DNA of 64,000 bases from Euzebyella marina (GCF_014855515.1 NZ_JACYFK010000006.1:124001-188000); one strand, 5' to 3'. Positions 53,163 to 62,351 are shown, numbered from the stretch's first letter. The notes: generated from the letters alone by a model not told the origin. A program made the numbers and translations.

Positions 53163-54086
53163 ATGAATACCGGAACCATATATGACGTCATTATTGTCGG
53201 AGGCAGTTATGCGGGCCTATCAGCGGCCATGGCCCTAGGCCGTTCGCTGAGAAAGGTTATCATTATCGACAGTGGGCTACCTTGCAATCGGCAGACACCC
53301 CATTCTCATAATTTTATTACCCAAGACGGAAAAACACCGAAGGAAATTTCAGAACTGGCTCTAGACCAAGTATTGAATTACGATACCGTAACTTCTATAA
53401 AAGATTTGGCTTTGCGTGCCACCGAAATCAACGGTAGTTTCAAAATAGAAACTGCTTCGGGCAGTGAGTATAGTGGAAGAAAACTCATCTTCGCGACAGG
53501 AATCAAAGACCTGATGCCTGCCATTAAAGGATTCTCTGATTGTTGGGGTATTACGGCCATTCACTGCCCCTATTGTCATGGGTACGAATTCAAGCATCAA
53601 AGAACAGGAATCATGGCGAATGGAGAAAGAGGTTTTCATCTAGCATCTTTGGTTAAAAACCTAACGGACGAACTAACTATTTTCACTAATGGAAATAACG
53701 ATTTTATCGATGTCCAAACCTTGCAATTAAAGTCGAATAATATACAGGTTAACGATAAGAAAATCATCGAACTAGTCCATAAAAAAGGTACTATACAGAA
53801 GGTGGTTTTTGATGAGGGTAGTTCTCAAAACCTAGATGCCTTGTACGCATCTATTCCTTTTGAACAGCATTGCCCCATTCCCCAGCAACTAGGCTGCGAG
53901 CTAGATGACATGGGGTACCTTTCGGTAGACCCCTTTCAACAGACTAGTTTAAAAGGTGTTTTTGCCTGTGGAGATAGTACTACCCGACTTAGGTCGGTTG
54001 CCAACTCGGTCAATAGCGGTAACATTGCTGGCGCCATGGCCAACAAAGAATTGGCAGAAGAAGAGTTTTTAATACCTACCCTATGA
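53163..54086 (+). CDS. NAD(P)/FAD-dependent oxidoreductase with CPYC redox motif
   Basis: 307 residues from the ATG at 53163 (the frame stays open upstream to 52962, but the promoter and repressor gene lie there). The FAD motif is VIIVGGSYAGLSAA (about 9-22) and HCPYCHGYEF places the CxxC pair at Cys135/Cys138. GVFACGDSTTRLRSV closes the FAD site. The NADPH-binding core is shorter and less typical than that of thioredoxin reductase. It may reduce a small thiol or disulfide protein. First gene of an operon with ATGA overlaps. Confidence 0.9.
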   Translation: MNTGTIYDVIIVGGSYAGLSAAMALGRSLRKVIIIDSGLPCNRQTPHSHNFITQDGKTPKEISELALDQVLNYDTVTSIKDLALRATEINGSFKIETASGSEYSGRKLIFATGIKDLMPAIKGFSDCWGITAIHCPYCHGYEFKHQRTGIMANGERGFHLASLVKNLTDELTIFTNGNNDFIDVQTLQLKSNNIQVNDKKIIELVHKKGTIQKVVFDEGSSQNLDALYASIPFEQHCPIPQQLGCELDDMGYLSVDPFQQTSLKGVFACGDSTTRLRSVANSVNSGNIAGAMANKELAEEEFLIPTL

Positions 54087-54343
54087 TTGAGGTCTTCATC
54101 ACCAACTTGACAAATGAATTTGAAGCCAAAAAAGTATTCAATCTCTTGACGGAAGCTTTTCCTAACCTAAAGGTGGATTATGATTTCGACGAAACTGGAT
54201 TGCCATACCCTTGTGGCCATACTATCATTCGAGTTGAAGGTTCTTATCTTAACGCAGCAGATATAATGAAATCGATCAGGCAAATAGGTTTTCAATGTGA
54301 AATTCTAGAAGATATAATCTGCCCTAAGAAGTCGAAACTATGA
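54083..54343 (+). CDS. Small unknown protein in the Fur-linked operon
   Basis: 86 residues, alternating strands and helices (VFITNLTNEFEAKKVFNLL, HTIIRVEGSYLNAADIMKSI). It has Cys residues in PYPCGH, FQCEI and DIICPKK. The ferredoxin-like length recalls small metal-binding (HMA-like) domains, but no CxxC motif is present. Its start overlaps the oxidoreductase stop (ATGA), and its stop overlaps the methyltransferase start (ATGA), so the three products are probably made in fixed ratio. Confidence 0.75.
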   Translation: MIEVFITNLTNEFEAKKVFNLLTEAFPNLKVDYDFDETGLPYPCGHTIIRVEGSYLNAADIMKSIRQIGFQCEILEDIICPKKSKL

Positions 54344-54942
54344 ACGAGTTCTGGGAAAGCAATTTTAAGGAAAAGGGGGAAATGTGGGGTGAACAACCTT
54401 GCAAATCGGCCCAATTGGCTAATCAATTCTTTATTGAAAACAAGCTTAATAAGATTCTAGTGCCCGGGATAGGTTATGGCAGAAATGCCAAATTGTTTCA
54501 GGATAACCGAATGCATGTAACAGGCATCGAAATCTCGCCAACGGCCATTGGCATCGCAAAAAGATTTTTAGACGACAACACCGTTATCTATGAGGGCTCT
54601 GTTGACCATATGCCGTTTGATCATGATTCTTATGATGCCATCTATAGTCATGCCCTTCTGCATTTACTTGACGAACCTCACCGAAAGAATTTTATAAAAG
54701 CTTGCTATGACCAACTCAAATCAAAGGGTTTTATGTTATTTACGACCATTTCTCAAAATGCCCTATCCTATAGAAAAGGTGAGCAAGTAGGCGAAAATCG
54801 CTTTGAAATTCATAAGGGTGCTCCTATTTACTTTTACGACAACGATTCTTTAATGGTCGATTTTAAACCATACGGACTCATTGACATAACAGAAATTCAA
54901 GAAGATCACCCCATGTATCTAGTTAAATGTCAGAAACCATAA
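54340..54942 (+). CDS. SAM-dependent methyltransferase, TPMT/TehB-like
   Basis: 200 residues. MNEFWESNFKEKGEMWGEQP opens like thiopurine/tellurite methyltransferases. Motif I is LVPGIGYGRNAKLF, followed by VTGIEISPTAI and YDAIYSHALLHLL. A substrate such as a small thiol, selenium or tellurium compound is suggested by family resemblance only. Translationally coupled to the two preceding genes. Confidence 0.85.
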   Translation: MNEFWESNFKEKGEMWGEQPCKSAQLANQFFIENKLNKILVPGIGYGRNAKLFQDNRMHVTGIEISPTAIGIAKRFLDDNTVIYEGSVDHMPFDHDSYDAIYSHALLHLLDEPHRKNFIKACYDQLKSKGFMLFTTISQNALSYRKGEQVGENRFEIHKGAPIYFYDNDSLMVDFKPYGLIDITEIQEDHPMYLVKCQKP

Positions 54943-55002
54943 ATAAAAAACTCAGACGTAGAACCTATCTTTACAGTACTCCATTATCTAAAATCAACAG
55001 CT

Positions 55003-55497
55003 GTGATTATTCGACTAGCGTCAAAAAACGATTACGAGTCCATTTGGCATATATTTTCTCAAGTGGTCAAAGATGGAAAGACCTATGTTTTTAGTCCTGA
55101 CACCACTAAAGAAGAATTTGAAACCTATTGGTTATCAGCACCCATAACCACTTTTGTGGCCGAAGAGGAGGGCAAAATAGTTGGCACTTACGTCATTAAA
55201 CCGAATCATGTCGGTCTTGGTGACCACATTGCCAACTGTAGTTATATGGTAAGTGAATCCACTCAGGGTAAGGGCATCGGTAAAATGATGTGTGCCCACT
55301 CCATTGATTATGCCACTGAAAAAGGTTATCAGGCGATACAGTTCAACATCGTCATTAGCACGAATGTCGCGGCCATTGCCTTATGGAAGAAATTCGGATT
55401 TCAGATTATAGGTACCATACCAAAAGCCTTTCGGCATTCCCAACTCGGGCTCGTCGATGCACATATCATGTTCAAGCAACTTGACTTTCAATCATAG
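55003..55497 (+). CDS. GNAT-family N-acetyltransferase
   Basis: 164 residues starting with GTG at 55003 (MIIRLASKNDYESIWHIF). The acetyl-CoA loop is STQGKGIGKMMCAHSI (about 87-102), with GNAT strands either side and ALWKKFGFQIIG near the end. The acceptor is unknown. It lies 60 bp after the methyltransferase and closes the accessory block. Confidence 0.88.
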   Translation: MIIRLASKNDYESIWHIFSQVVKDGKTYVFSPDTTKEEFETYWLSAPITTFVAEEEGKIVGTYVIKPNHVGLGDHIANCSYMVSESTQGKGIGKMMCAHSIDYATEKGYQAIQFNIVISTNVAAIALWKKFGFQIIGTIPKAFRHSQLGLVDAHIMFKQLDFQS

Positions 55498-55555
55498 TTG
55501 ATTCTCATCAGCTCTCCAACAGTTGATAATTGGTAATAACTCGGACTAATTGATT

Positions 55556-55587
55556 TTTGAGGTTCATGGGGTGTTTTTATAATTTTA
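55556..55587 (+). promoter_or_regulatory. Candidate promoter of thyA
   Basis: TTTG (55556-55559), a 20-nt spacer and TAATTTTA (55580-55587), near TAnnTTTG. It is 8 nt before the thyA ATG. Confidence 0.4.
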
Positions 55588-55595
55588 CGCTTATC

Positions 55596-56420
55596 ATGAA
55601 ACAGTATCACGACTTACTTAAGCACGTTCTAGAAAACGGCAATCAAAAAGGAGACCGTACGGGCACCGGAACCAAAAGTGTTTTTGGTTATCAAATGCGA
55701 TTTGACCTAAGCGAAGGTTTTCCGATGGTGACCACCAAAAAATTACACTTAAAATCCATTATTTATGAGTTGCTCTGGTTCTTAAAAGGAGATACCAACA
55801 TTGGCTACCTTCAAGAAAACGGAGTTCGTATTTGGAACGAGTGGGCGGACGATAATGGAGATTTAGGCCCAGTATATGGCCACCAATGGCGTAATTGGAA
55901 CAATGACGAGATCGATCAGATAAAAGAAGTCATTGAATCATTGAAAAACAACCCGAACAGTAGGCGCATGTTGGTTTCAGCATGGAACCCTAGCGTATTA
56001 CCAGATACTTCAAAGTCGTTTGCCGAGAATGTAGCCAATGGAAAAGCGGCCCTTCCGCCATGCCACGCCTTCTTTCAATTTTATGTAGCGGACGGAAAAC
56101 TATCTTGCCAATTGTATCAGCGAAGCGCCGATATTTTCTTGGGAGTACCTTTCAACATTGCTTCATACGCACTTTTTACCATGATGATGGCGCAAGTTTG
56201 CGGTTATGAGGCCGGAGAGTTCATTCATACCTTCGGAGATGCCCATATATACAACAATCATATGGAGCAGGTAGAATTACAGTTAAGCAGAGAACCTAGG
56301 CAACTACCTAAAATGATTCTGAACCCGGAAATCAAAGACATTTTTGATTTTAACTTCGAAGATTTTACACTTTTAGATTATGACCCGCACCCACATATTA
56401 AAGGTGCTGTAGCGGTATAA
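55596..56420 (+). CDS. thyA: Thymidylate synthase
   Basis: 274 residues from the ATG at 55596 ([15 protein letters not shown]); the upstream in-frame ATG at 55557 adds 13 unrelated residues that would overlap the promoter. The enzyme methylates dUMP with methylene-THF. GDRTGTGT, catalytic Cys156 in [29 protein letters not shown] and HTFGDAHIY are all present. It belongs with folA at 62.9 kb, since ThyA oxidises folate to dihydrofolate. A strong terminator follows. Confidence 0.98.
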   Translation: MKQYHDLLKHVLENGNQKGDRTGTGTKSVFGYQMRFDLSEGFPMVTTKKLHLKSIIYELLWFLKGDTNIGYLQENGVRIWNEWADDNGDLGPVYGHQWRNWNNDEIDQIKEVIESLKNNPNSRRMLVSAWNPSVLPDTSKSFAENVANGKAALPPCHAFFQFYVADGKLSCQLYQRSADIFLGVPFNIASYALFTMMMAQVCGYEAGEFIHTFGDAHIYNNHMEQVELQLSREPRQLPKMILNPEIKDIFDFNFEDFTLLDYDPHPHIKGAVAV

Positions 56421-56440
56421 ACTGAAAACTTTCAAAAAAT

Positions 56441-56480
56441 AAAAATCCGGATGAAGGCCCTACCTTTCATCCGGATTTTT
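56441..56480. terminator. Bidirectional terminator
   Basis: AAAAATCCGGATGAA and TTCATCCGGATTTTT form a 15-bp stem between thyA and the DUF6807 gene. Confidence 0.88.
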
Positions 56481-56498
56481 TATGACCGATGTATTCTG

Positions 56499-57587
56499 TT
56501 ATTTTACAAAATCGTCGTAAATCGTGTTCAGGTCAGAGGCAGATACATCTCCGTTAGCAACTACAATTCGATGCTTAAAGGTAGTGCTCTCTCCCTTTTT
56601 CAACTCAAAATTGAGCTTTTCTTTACCATTGCTAAATACTTCTTGACCAAGAGGGTTGGCCGCAAAAAGCCCATATCCCCTAGAATGCCAATAGGTAGGG
56701 TATCCCACATTTTCCTTATGGTCCATGATGGCCAGAGCAATCTTCTCCTCCCCAATATTCGAATAAAGATCGACCCATTTTGAGCGCTTGCCCCAAGTAT
56801 CCAATCCTTCGACACCTTCGGCACTTACATAATTACCGTTGACCCCTTCATTGTTCAATACTGCAACAGGCGTTGGGTTTCCGTTGGCATCCGTAAAAAC
56901 TACAGGTTCATCAGAAGGCAGTTCTAGAGCCCTGGTAACACGAATACCTAACATTCCCTCCTTGTTATCCTTGAATAGAACGTCTTCATTTTGAGCTGTC
57001 AAAGTTGTAATACGGTCAATGCAGTATACCGAGTCTTTTCCTCTAAATACAAAGGTGGTATTCTCCTTTAAAAGCACAGTGCCGTCGGGTGCCTGCCAAT
57101 CCATACTTACCTTTAGACTCCCCTGTTCATCGCCATCTTCAACAGCATCGATCGACTTATGTAAAATAGTACCGTACTTATCGCGCTGCTCTACTTTGAT
57201 AGAATCGCTGTTATTCCAAAAATCGAGACCGTTTACATCACCATAGTTGAACCAAACGCCTACATGATGCGGGTGGTCGACCCTTTCACCCGTAGAAGGC
57301 TCTAATGGAAATTTACGAGTAATCTTGGTACCGTTAGGGGTCACCAACGGGTACAGAACAGGCTTTTTAATGTTTTGAGGATATTGATAGGATGTAAACA
57401 GTTCTCCATCAATGGTAACATCAACTCGCCTATCACCTTCATTGGCGACCAGTTGAATTCGCTTTTCAGTTTCTTGAGGCATAGCGGTTTCCTCTTTTTT
57501 TGTTTCACCCTTACAGGAAAAAAACAATACGGATAGACCTAGGCCTAATAGAGATTTTACGCTGTAAGAAATAGATAATTTAATCAT
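56499..57587 (-). CDS. DUF6807 / PmoA-family lipoprotein
   Basis: 362 residues. A lipobox (LFFSC, Cys25) predicts a lipoprotein. HPHHVGVWFNYGDVNG (about 105-120) and YWHSRGYGLFAANPLG are typical of the PmoA-like family PF14100. The annotated link to methane oxygenase is historical and does not show such activity. It lies 55 bp after the DUF1080 gene on the same strand and is probably part of that sugar-related operon. Confidence 0.87.
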   Translation of the reverse strand: MIKLSISYSVKSLLGLGLSVLFFSCKGETKKEETAMPQETEKRIQLVANEGDRRVDVTIDGELFTSYQYPQNIKKPVLYPLVTPNGTKITRKFPLEPSTGERVDHPHHVGVWFNYGDVNGLDFWNNSDSIKVEQRDKYGTILHKSIDAVEDGDEQGSLKVSMDWQAPDGTVLLKENTTFVFRGKDSVYCIDRITTLTAQNEDVLFKDNKEGMLGIRVTRALELPSDEPVVFTDANGNPTPVAVLNNEGVNGNYVSAEGVEGLDTWGKRSKWVDLYSNIGEEKIALAIMDHKENVGYPTYWHSRGYGLFAANPLGQEVFSNGKEKLNFELKKGESTTFKHRIVVANGDVSASDLNTIYDDFVK

Positions 57588-57642
57588 TGTTAATTGGGTT
57601 TGGTATTACTTTCTTGGGTTTTGAAAAAAGTTGTGTTATCGA

Positions 57643-58242
57643 TTACCTTAATTCGGCAATTTTAATATTCTTGAAGCTTGTAGTCATATCTCTGTTAGGG
57701 TGCAATTGCAACCCGATCGGGCCTTCTTCAGGTACATCGCTTGCCTCATAAGTAACTACTTGCTGACCGTTGAGCCATACGGTATAGATGTTATCAACCG
57801 CCTTAATTTTAATGGTGTTCCATTCATTGGGTTTCAAGATATCGGCCACACCTTCCGCTTCTACCGGGTAGCCTTTGCCAACGATATATGGCGACCCCGT
57901 CATATCTCTTTTTAGAGAACCTGAAATACCCATCTGGATCTGTTGCGCTTCTTCCCTCAGAAATATACCGGTATCTACGGTTCCTTCCCCATATAAAAAA
58001 TCGGCTTGAACAACGAAATCGTTGTAGTCTTTATCCGTCCATAAAATAGAACCCGTTTTTTCAGGATCACTTTTAGCGTGCAGCACACCATCATCGATGG
58101 TCCACCATACATTGTTTTCCGGTTCGACCCAGCCCTTAAAATTCTTTCCGTTGAAGGCCTTCTTTAACTTGGCCTCTTGGGCTTGACCCCAATGCAATAC
58201 CCCGAAAACCAAGAGCATGGCAAAGCATAATTTTCTCATCAT
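57643..58242 (-). CDS. DUF1080 (3-keto-disaccharide hydrolase-like) secreted protein
   Basis: 199 residues from the ATG at 58242 (an adjacent Met at 58239 is equally possible). The signal peptide is MMRKLCFAMLLVFGVLHWGQA. FNGKNFKGWVEPENNVWWTID, DFVVQADFLYGEGTVDTGIFLR and LNGQQVVTYEA are DUF1080 (lectin-like beta-sandwich) features. Family members cleave 3-keto-glycosides; the substrate here is unknown. Operon with the DUF6807 gene. The frame extends upstream, but that region lacks family similarity. Confidence 0.88.
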   Translation of the reverse strand: MMRKLCFAMLLVFGVLHWGQAQEAKLKKAFNGKNFKGWVEPENNVWWTIDDGVLHAKSDPEKTGSILWTDKDYNDFVVQADFLYGEGTVDTGIFLREEAQQIQMGISGSLKRDMTGSPYIVGKGYPVEAEGVADILKPNEWNTIKIKAVDNIYTVWLNGQQVVTYEASDVPEEGPIGLQLHPNRDMTTSFKNIKIAELR

Positions 58243-58395
58243 TTTAATAGTTTTAATTTCGATTGAGCTATGAAAATAGACAATTATTCGTAAATCGTTA
58301 TTGAGGTCAGCATTTATTTGCGTTAATCTAAATGTTTTATGGGTTCTTTCTTGAAAATGCATAATGTGTATCTTTAAAAAAGTAAACACCTTCCC

Positions 58396-59556
58396 ATGAT
58401 TTTGACCGATTCTCTACTCGATTTTTTTTTAGAAACTAGAAAGCATACCGAAGAAATCTGCGCCCCTCTTGAGATTGAAGATTACGTAGTACAACCCATT
58501 GAAGACGTTTCACCGCCCAAGTGGCATTTGGGTCATACTACTTGGTTCTTTGAAGAGTTTATTCTTAAGCCACATGCCGAAAACTATCAACTGTTCAATG
58601 ACGATTTCGCCTTTGTTTTCAATAGTTACTATGAATCGGTGGGTAAACGGGTGGTACGCTCGAATCGTGGCAACCTCTCAAGACCAGCGGTAAAAAAAGT
58701 TTATAACTATCGTGAGTACGTTACTCGGGCAGTAAAAGAGCTTTTTGAGAAAGAGCAACATCAAAATCTTTATCCATTGCTTGAAATCGGTATTCATCAC
58801 GAGAAACAACACCAAGAACTATTGCTTACAGATATTAAATTTATATTGGGCAATAACCCCTTGTTACCCCCATATCAAAAAGACTTTAATTGTCACCAAC
58901 CTGAAAATCATTTACAGGAATGGATAGCCGTTGATGAAGGCATCTATGAAATTGGCCATAATGGTAACGGATTTGCTTACGATAATGAAGAGGGAAGACA
59001 CAAAGTATATCTACAACCTTTTATTATTTCAAACAAACTGGTTACCAACCATGATTTTATTGAATTTATTGAGGCCGATGGGTACAAAAAATTTGAACTC
59101 TGGCATGCAGAAGGTTGGGATTGGGTTAAGAGGGAAGAAATTACCGCCCCACTTTACTGGCATTTTATTGAAGGAGAATGGCATCATTATACCTTACAGG
59201 GTTTGGTGAAGGTAGACCCCAACGCTCCGGTTACACATGTATCATATTATGAAGCTTTTGCCTTCGCCCAATGGAAAGACTGCCGGTTACCTACCGAATT
59301 TGAATGGGAAGCTGCCCAATCAAAATTCTCATGGGGCAAAAGATGGGAATGGACAGAAAGTGCCTACCTGCCCTACCCTAACTATCAAAAAGCGGCCGGG
59401 GCGCTAGGGGAGTATAACGGTAAATTTATGGTCAATCAAAAAGTATTGCGGGGCGGCTCCACAGCTACCCCTCAGAAACACACCCGCCCTACCTATCGCA
59501 ATTTTTTTCAACCTCCTTTACGATGGCAATTTACCGGTTTTCGTTTAGCGAGATAA
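58396..59556 (+). CDS. egtB: Ergothioneine biosynthesis sulfoxide synthase EgtB
   Basis: 386 residues. The enzyme joins trimethylhistidine to a thiol with O2 and non-haem iron. An N-terminal DinB-like domain provides the iron ligands: His47 in HLGHTTWF and H-x3-H-x-E (His135, His139, Glu141). The FGE/SUMF1-like C-terminal domain (about 170-386) ends GGSTATPQKHTRPTYRNFF and FTGFRLAR. It is followed by egtD after 35 bp. No egtA or egtC is seen, so cysteine rather than gamma-glutamylcysteine may be the sulfur donor; this is inferred. Confidence 0.92.
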   Translation: MILTDSLLDFFLETRKHTEEICAPLEIEDYVVQPIEDVSPPKWHLGHTTWFFEEFILKPHAENYQLFNDDFAFVFNSYYESVGKRVVRSNRGNLSRPAVKKVYNYREYVTRAVKELFEKEQHQNLYPLLEIGIHHEKQHQELLLTDIKFILGNNPLLPPYQKDFNCHQPENHLQEWIAVDEGIYEIGHNGNGFAYDNEEGRHKVYLQPFIISNKLVTNHDFIEFIEADGYKKFELWHAEGWDWVKREEITAPLYWHFIEGEWHHYTLQGLVKVDPNAPVTHVSYYEAFAFAQWKDCRLPTEFEWEAAQSKFSWGKRWEWTESAYLPYPNYQKAAGALGEYNGKFMVNQKVLRGGSTATPQKHTRPTYRNFFQPPLRWQFTGFRLAR

Positions 59557-59591
59557 TCTGTAGGTTTTTCATTTTCAATACGACTTAAATT

Positions 59592-60563
59592 ATGCAAGAA
59601 GTTATCTCACCCATGATAGAGACCCAATTTGAAAAAGACGTTAGGCAGGGCTTGACCGATTTTCCAAAGTACCTTTCATCTAAATATTTTTATGATAAAA
59701 AAGGAGATGCATTGTTTCAAAAGATAATGCACATGCCAGAGTATTACTTAACCGATTGTGAATTCGACATCTTCAGCCAAAACAAGTCTGAAATAGCAGA
59801 AAAGTTCGCATCAGGAGGCCAACCCTTTAAGCTTATAGAACTTGGGGCCGGCGATGGAAAGAAAACCAAAATATTGCTACGTCATTTTTTAGAAAAAAAA
59901 CTTGATTTCACCTACCAGCCTATAGACATTAGTTCAAATGTATTAGAAGGACTCGAAAATTCTTTACGTGAAGAAATTCCTGAAGTGAAAGTTATTCCTA
60001 AGCAAGGCACCTATTTTGAAGCTTTGAGGGAGATTACCGATGCCAATGGTGTTCGCAAAATAATTATGTTCTTGGGCAGCAACATAGGTAACTTGCTTCA
60101 CAACCAAGCCATTCTATTTTTGAAGGATGTTCAAGCATTGATGAACAAAAACGACCTTTTATTCATTGGGTGCGACTTAAAGAAAAATCCGAAAACCATA
60201 TTAGATGCCTACAATGATCCGAATGGCATTACGGAAGCCTTTAATAAAAACGTGCTAATACGAATCAATAATGAATTAGGCGGAAATTTTGATTTAGACA
60301 CTTTCATTCATTGGGAAGTGTACGACCCCGAAACAGGAACTGCCAAAAGTTACCTGGTTTCTAAAATTGACCAAGAAGTGAAGATTGAAGCCTTGGAACT
60401 TAAAGTTCAATTTAAGGCCTGGGAAACTATACATACCGAAATCTCACAAAAATATGACGACTCGACCGTTCACTGGTTGGCACAACAATCAGGGCTCGAA
60501 ATCTGCGATCAGTTCACCGATAGCGAGCAATTGTACAAGAACTATGTATTGAGAAGAAAGTAA
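59592..60563 (+). CDS. egtD: L-histidine N-alpha-methyltransferase EgtD
   Basis: 323 residues. The enzyme trimethylates histidine to hercynine with SAM, the first ergothioneine step. FPKYLSSKYFYDKKGDALF (about 24-42) and LIELGAGDGKKTKILL (SAM site) are typical, as are IMFLGSNIGNL and YNDPNGITEAFN. Met8 (MIETQFEK) is an alternative start. It depends on SAM from MetK. Convergent with the CBM48 gene through a shared hairpin. Confidence 0.93.
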   Translation: MQEVISPMIETQFEKDVRQGLTDFPKYLSSKYFYDKKGDALFQKIMHMPEYYLTDCEFDIFSQNKSEIAEKFASGGQPFKLIELGAGDGKKTKILLRHFLEKKLDFTYQPIDISSNVLEGLENSLREEIPEVKVIPKQGTYFEALREITDANGVRKIIMFLGSNIGNLLHNQAILFLKDVQALMNKNDLLFIGCDLKKNPKTILDAYNDPNGITEAFNKNVLIRINNELGGNFDLDTFIHWEVYDPETGTAKSYLVSKIDQEVKIEALELKVQFKAWETIHTEISQKYDDSTVHWLAQQSGLEICDQFTDSEQLYKNYVLRRK

Positions 60564-60731
60564 TTCAATATACTACTTCTCCGATAAATAATTCCCTATA
60601 GGAAAATATTTCAAACCCTACTTTAGACCATTGTTAATTAGTAAAGGATATCTTACCACCCCTATATTCCTATTCCGGTGGTGCGGAGAACGGCTTGTAC
60701 AATAACCTTCCTACACCAAAAAATAGCAGGT

Positions 60732-60770
60732 AAAAAAGAAAGCCGGTCATAAAAAATGTACCGGCCTTTT
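60732..60770. terminator. Bidirectional terminator after egtD and the CBM48 gene
   Basis: AAAGCCGGT and ACCGGCCTTTT with an AT-rich loop form a stem with T-runs on both strands. The rest of 60564-60731 has no recognised feature. Confidence 0.78.
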
Positions 60771-60791
60771 CTATTATGCTGGTACTATCAA

Positions 60792-61091
60792 TTATAGTTC
60801 TAGAACGGCATTCTCGCCGCCAGCGTAATCGTTCCATTTGTAACCATCGGCCTCAGCCTCGTTTACATAAGAACCATCGATGATATATTTGAATTCGTAA
60901 GTAGATTCTTTTGGAAGCTCTAAAGTTCCTTTAAAGTTTCCGTTCTTTAACTTCTTTAATGCACTTTCTTTATTTGCCTTCCAGTTATTGAAATCACCTA
61001 CTACTGCTACTTTTTTTGCTTCTTCGGCAGGTACGGTAAATGTAACTTTGCAAACCGGTCTGCTCTTTAAATATTGTTTTGAAATTGCCAT
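60792..61091 (-). CDS. Stand-alone CBM48 / isoamylase N-terminal domain protein
   Basis: 99 residues from the ATG at 61091 (MAISKQYLKSRPVCKVTF); the frame stays open 40 codons upstream without family similarity. VAVVGDFNNWKANKESALKK, YEFKYIIDGSYVNE and a Trp pair match the glycogen-binding immunoglobulin-like domain that precedes catalytic domains in branching or debranching enzymes. No catalytic domain is attached, so it may be a glycogen- or AMP-kinase-beta-like binding protein. Function unknown. Confidence 0.88.
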   Translation of the reverse strand: MAISKQYLKSRPVCKVTFTVPAEEAKKVAVVGDFNNWKANKESALKKLKNGNFKGTLELPKESTYEFKYIIDGSYVNEAEADGYKWNDYAGGENAVLEL

Positions 61092-61262
61092 GGTAAACGT
61101 TTTTAATTCTGTTATGTTTCTTCTGTTAAGTTGAAACAAAACTAACATATTAATATCCTCATATCCAATGATTAAGATATTTTTATCATTTTCACAATTA
61201 TAAGGTAACATTTAGTCATATCGCCCAAAAAAAACCCAACGTATTTTTCTTTTAGGTAAGAA

Positions 61263-62351
61263 TTAAACCACTGATTGTAAAATTTTTACCGTGTCGTCAA
61301 TATCCGATTCGTTGTTATAGAAATGAAAACTCATACGAATACCATTTCCTCGTTGAGAAGCAAGCACGCCTTCATCAGTCAATTTCTTAAAAACCTCATC
61401 GCCACCGCTGATATTGAATATGGTACTATGCGAATTTCGCTTCAGAATATCATCGTTCAACAACCCTAAACTATTATAAGCCGACTTGGACTTTTGAGAT
61501 AACATTTTAAGATGTTGCTCAACTTTTGACATGCCCAACTTTTCTAAATATTCCAATGAGAATTTAAGGCTTCCGAAATTAAGGGTATCTAAATGACCGG
61601 GTTCAAAATGTTTCGCAAAACTGATATCATCCCTTCCGTCCAGATTGATATTAGACGAATAAAAACCCGTGGTTTGTACTTTAGAAAGGTGGCGAACATG
61701 ATCTTTAAAAAGCATAAAACCATTACCATACCCTGAAATCAGCCATTTATAGGCGCTGGTGCCCAGCACGTCTAAGGGTGATTCTTCAAAATTGAATTGT
61801 TCGGTACCACAATACTGCGTTCCATCGGCAATTATCACAAGATCAGGAAATTCTTCTTTTACTTTTTTTAGAAAACCCATCTCCAATTTAATACCGCTGG
61901 CCCACTGAACTAAACTCAACGCCAAAACCGAGAATTTTTTGCCCCTCAATTTATCGAGAATATTTTCTTCGATTTGCCCATCAAGTTCAGCATAATCAAG
62001 CTGAAACCCTCTACACTCAAATGGCCAGTTGACCGAAGGGTAATCATCTTTGACCAAAAGTATGTGGCTTTCAGTATTCAATCCCTCCAATAAAATATTT
62101 AGACCTAAAGAGAAGTTCTGAACCAAGGCTGTATTCTCAATTTTGCTACCGAAAAATCGTGCAACCGTTTCCTTGGTAGCAGGCAACAACTCTTGCATTG
62201 ATTTGGTTTTCATTTTACTTCCACCAATCAAAAAATCAAGATCATGTTCTTGACGCCAATTCATTAGAGGCTCGCTCAAGAGACCTGCTGAAGCAGTATT
62301 GGCATAAATGTATTGATGTAGTACGGGAAAGTGTTTTCGAGTGTTCTCCAT
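61263..62351 (-). CDS. Aminotransferase class V-fold PLP enzyme
   Basis: 362 residues. The PLP lysine is Lys202 in GTSAYKWLISGYGNG and the ring-contacting Asp is Asp176 (IIADGTQY). The family includes cysteine desulfurases, isopenicillin-N epimerases and EgtE, the ergothioneine C-S lyase. Its location next to egtB and egtD makes EgtE an attractive assignment, but it is divergent in orientation and separated by the CBM48 gene, and no defining motif is known to me. The substrate stays unproven. Confidence 0.85.
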   Translation of the reverse strand: MENTRKHFPVLHQYIYANTASAGLLSEPLMNWRQEHDLDFLIGGSKMKTKSMQELLPATKETVARFFGSKIENTALVQNFSLGLNILLEGLNTESHILLVKDDYPSVNWPFECRGFQLDYAELDGQIEENILDKLRGKKFSVLALSLVQWASGIKLEMGFLKKVKEEFPDLVIIADGTQYCGTEQFNFEESPLDVLGTSAYKWLISGYGNGFMLFKDHVRHLSKVQTTGFYSSNINLDGRDDISFAKHFEPGHLDTLNFGSLKFSLEYLEKLGMSKVEQHLKMLSQKSKSAYNSLGLLNDDILKRNSHSTIFNISGGDEVFKKLTDEGVLASQRGNGIRMSFHFYNNESDIDDTVKILQSVV

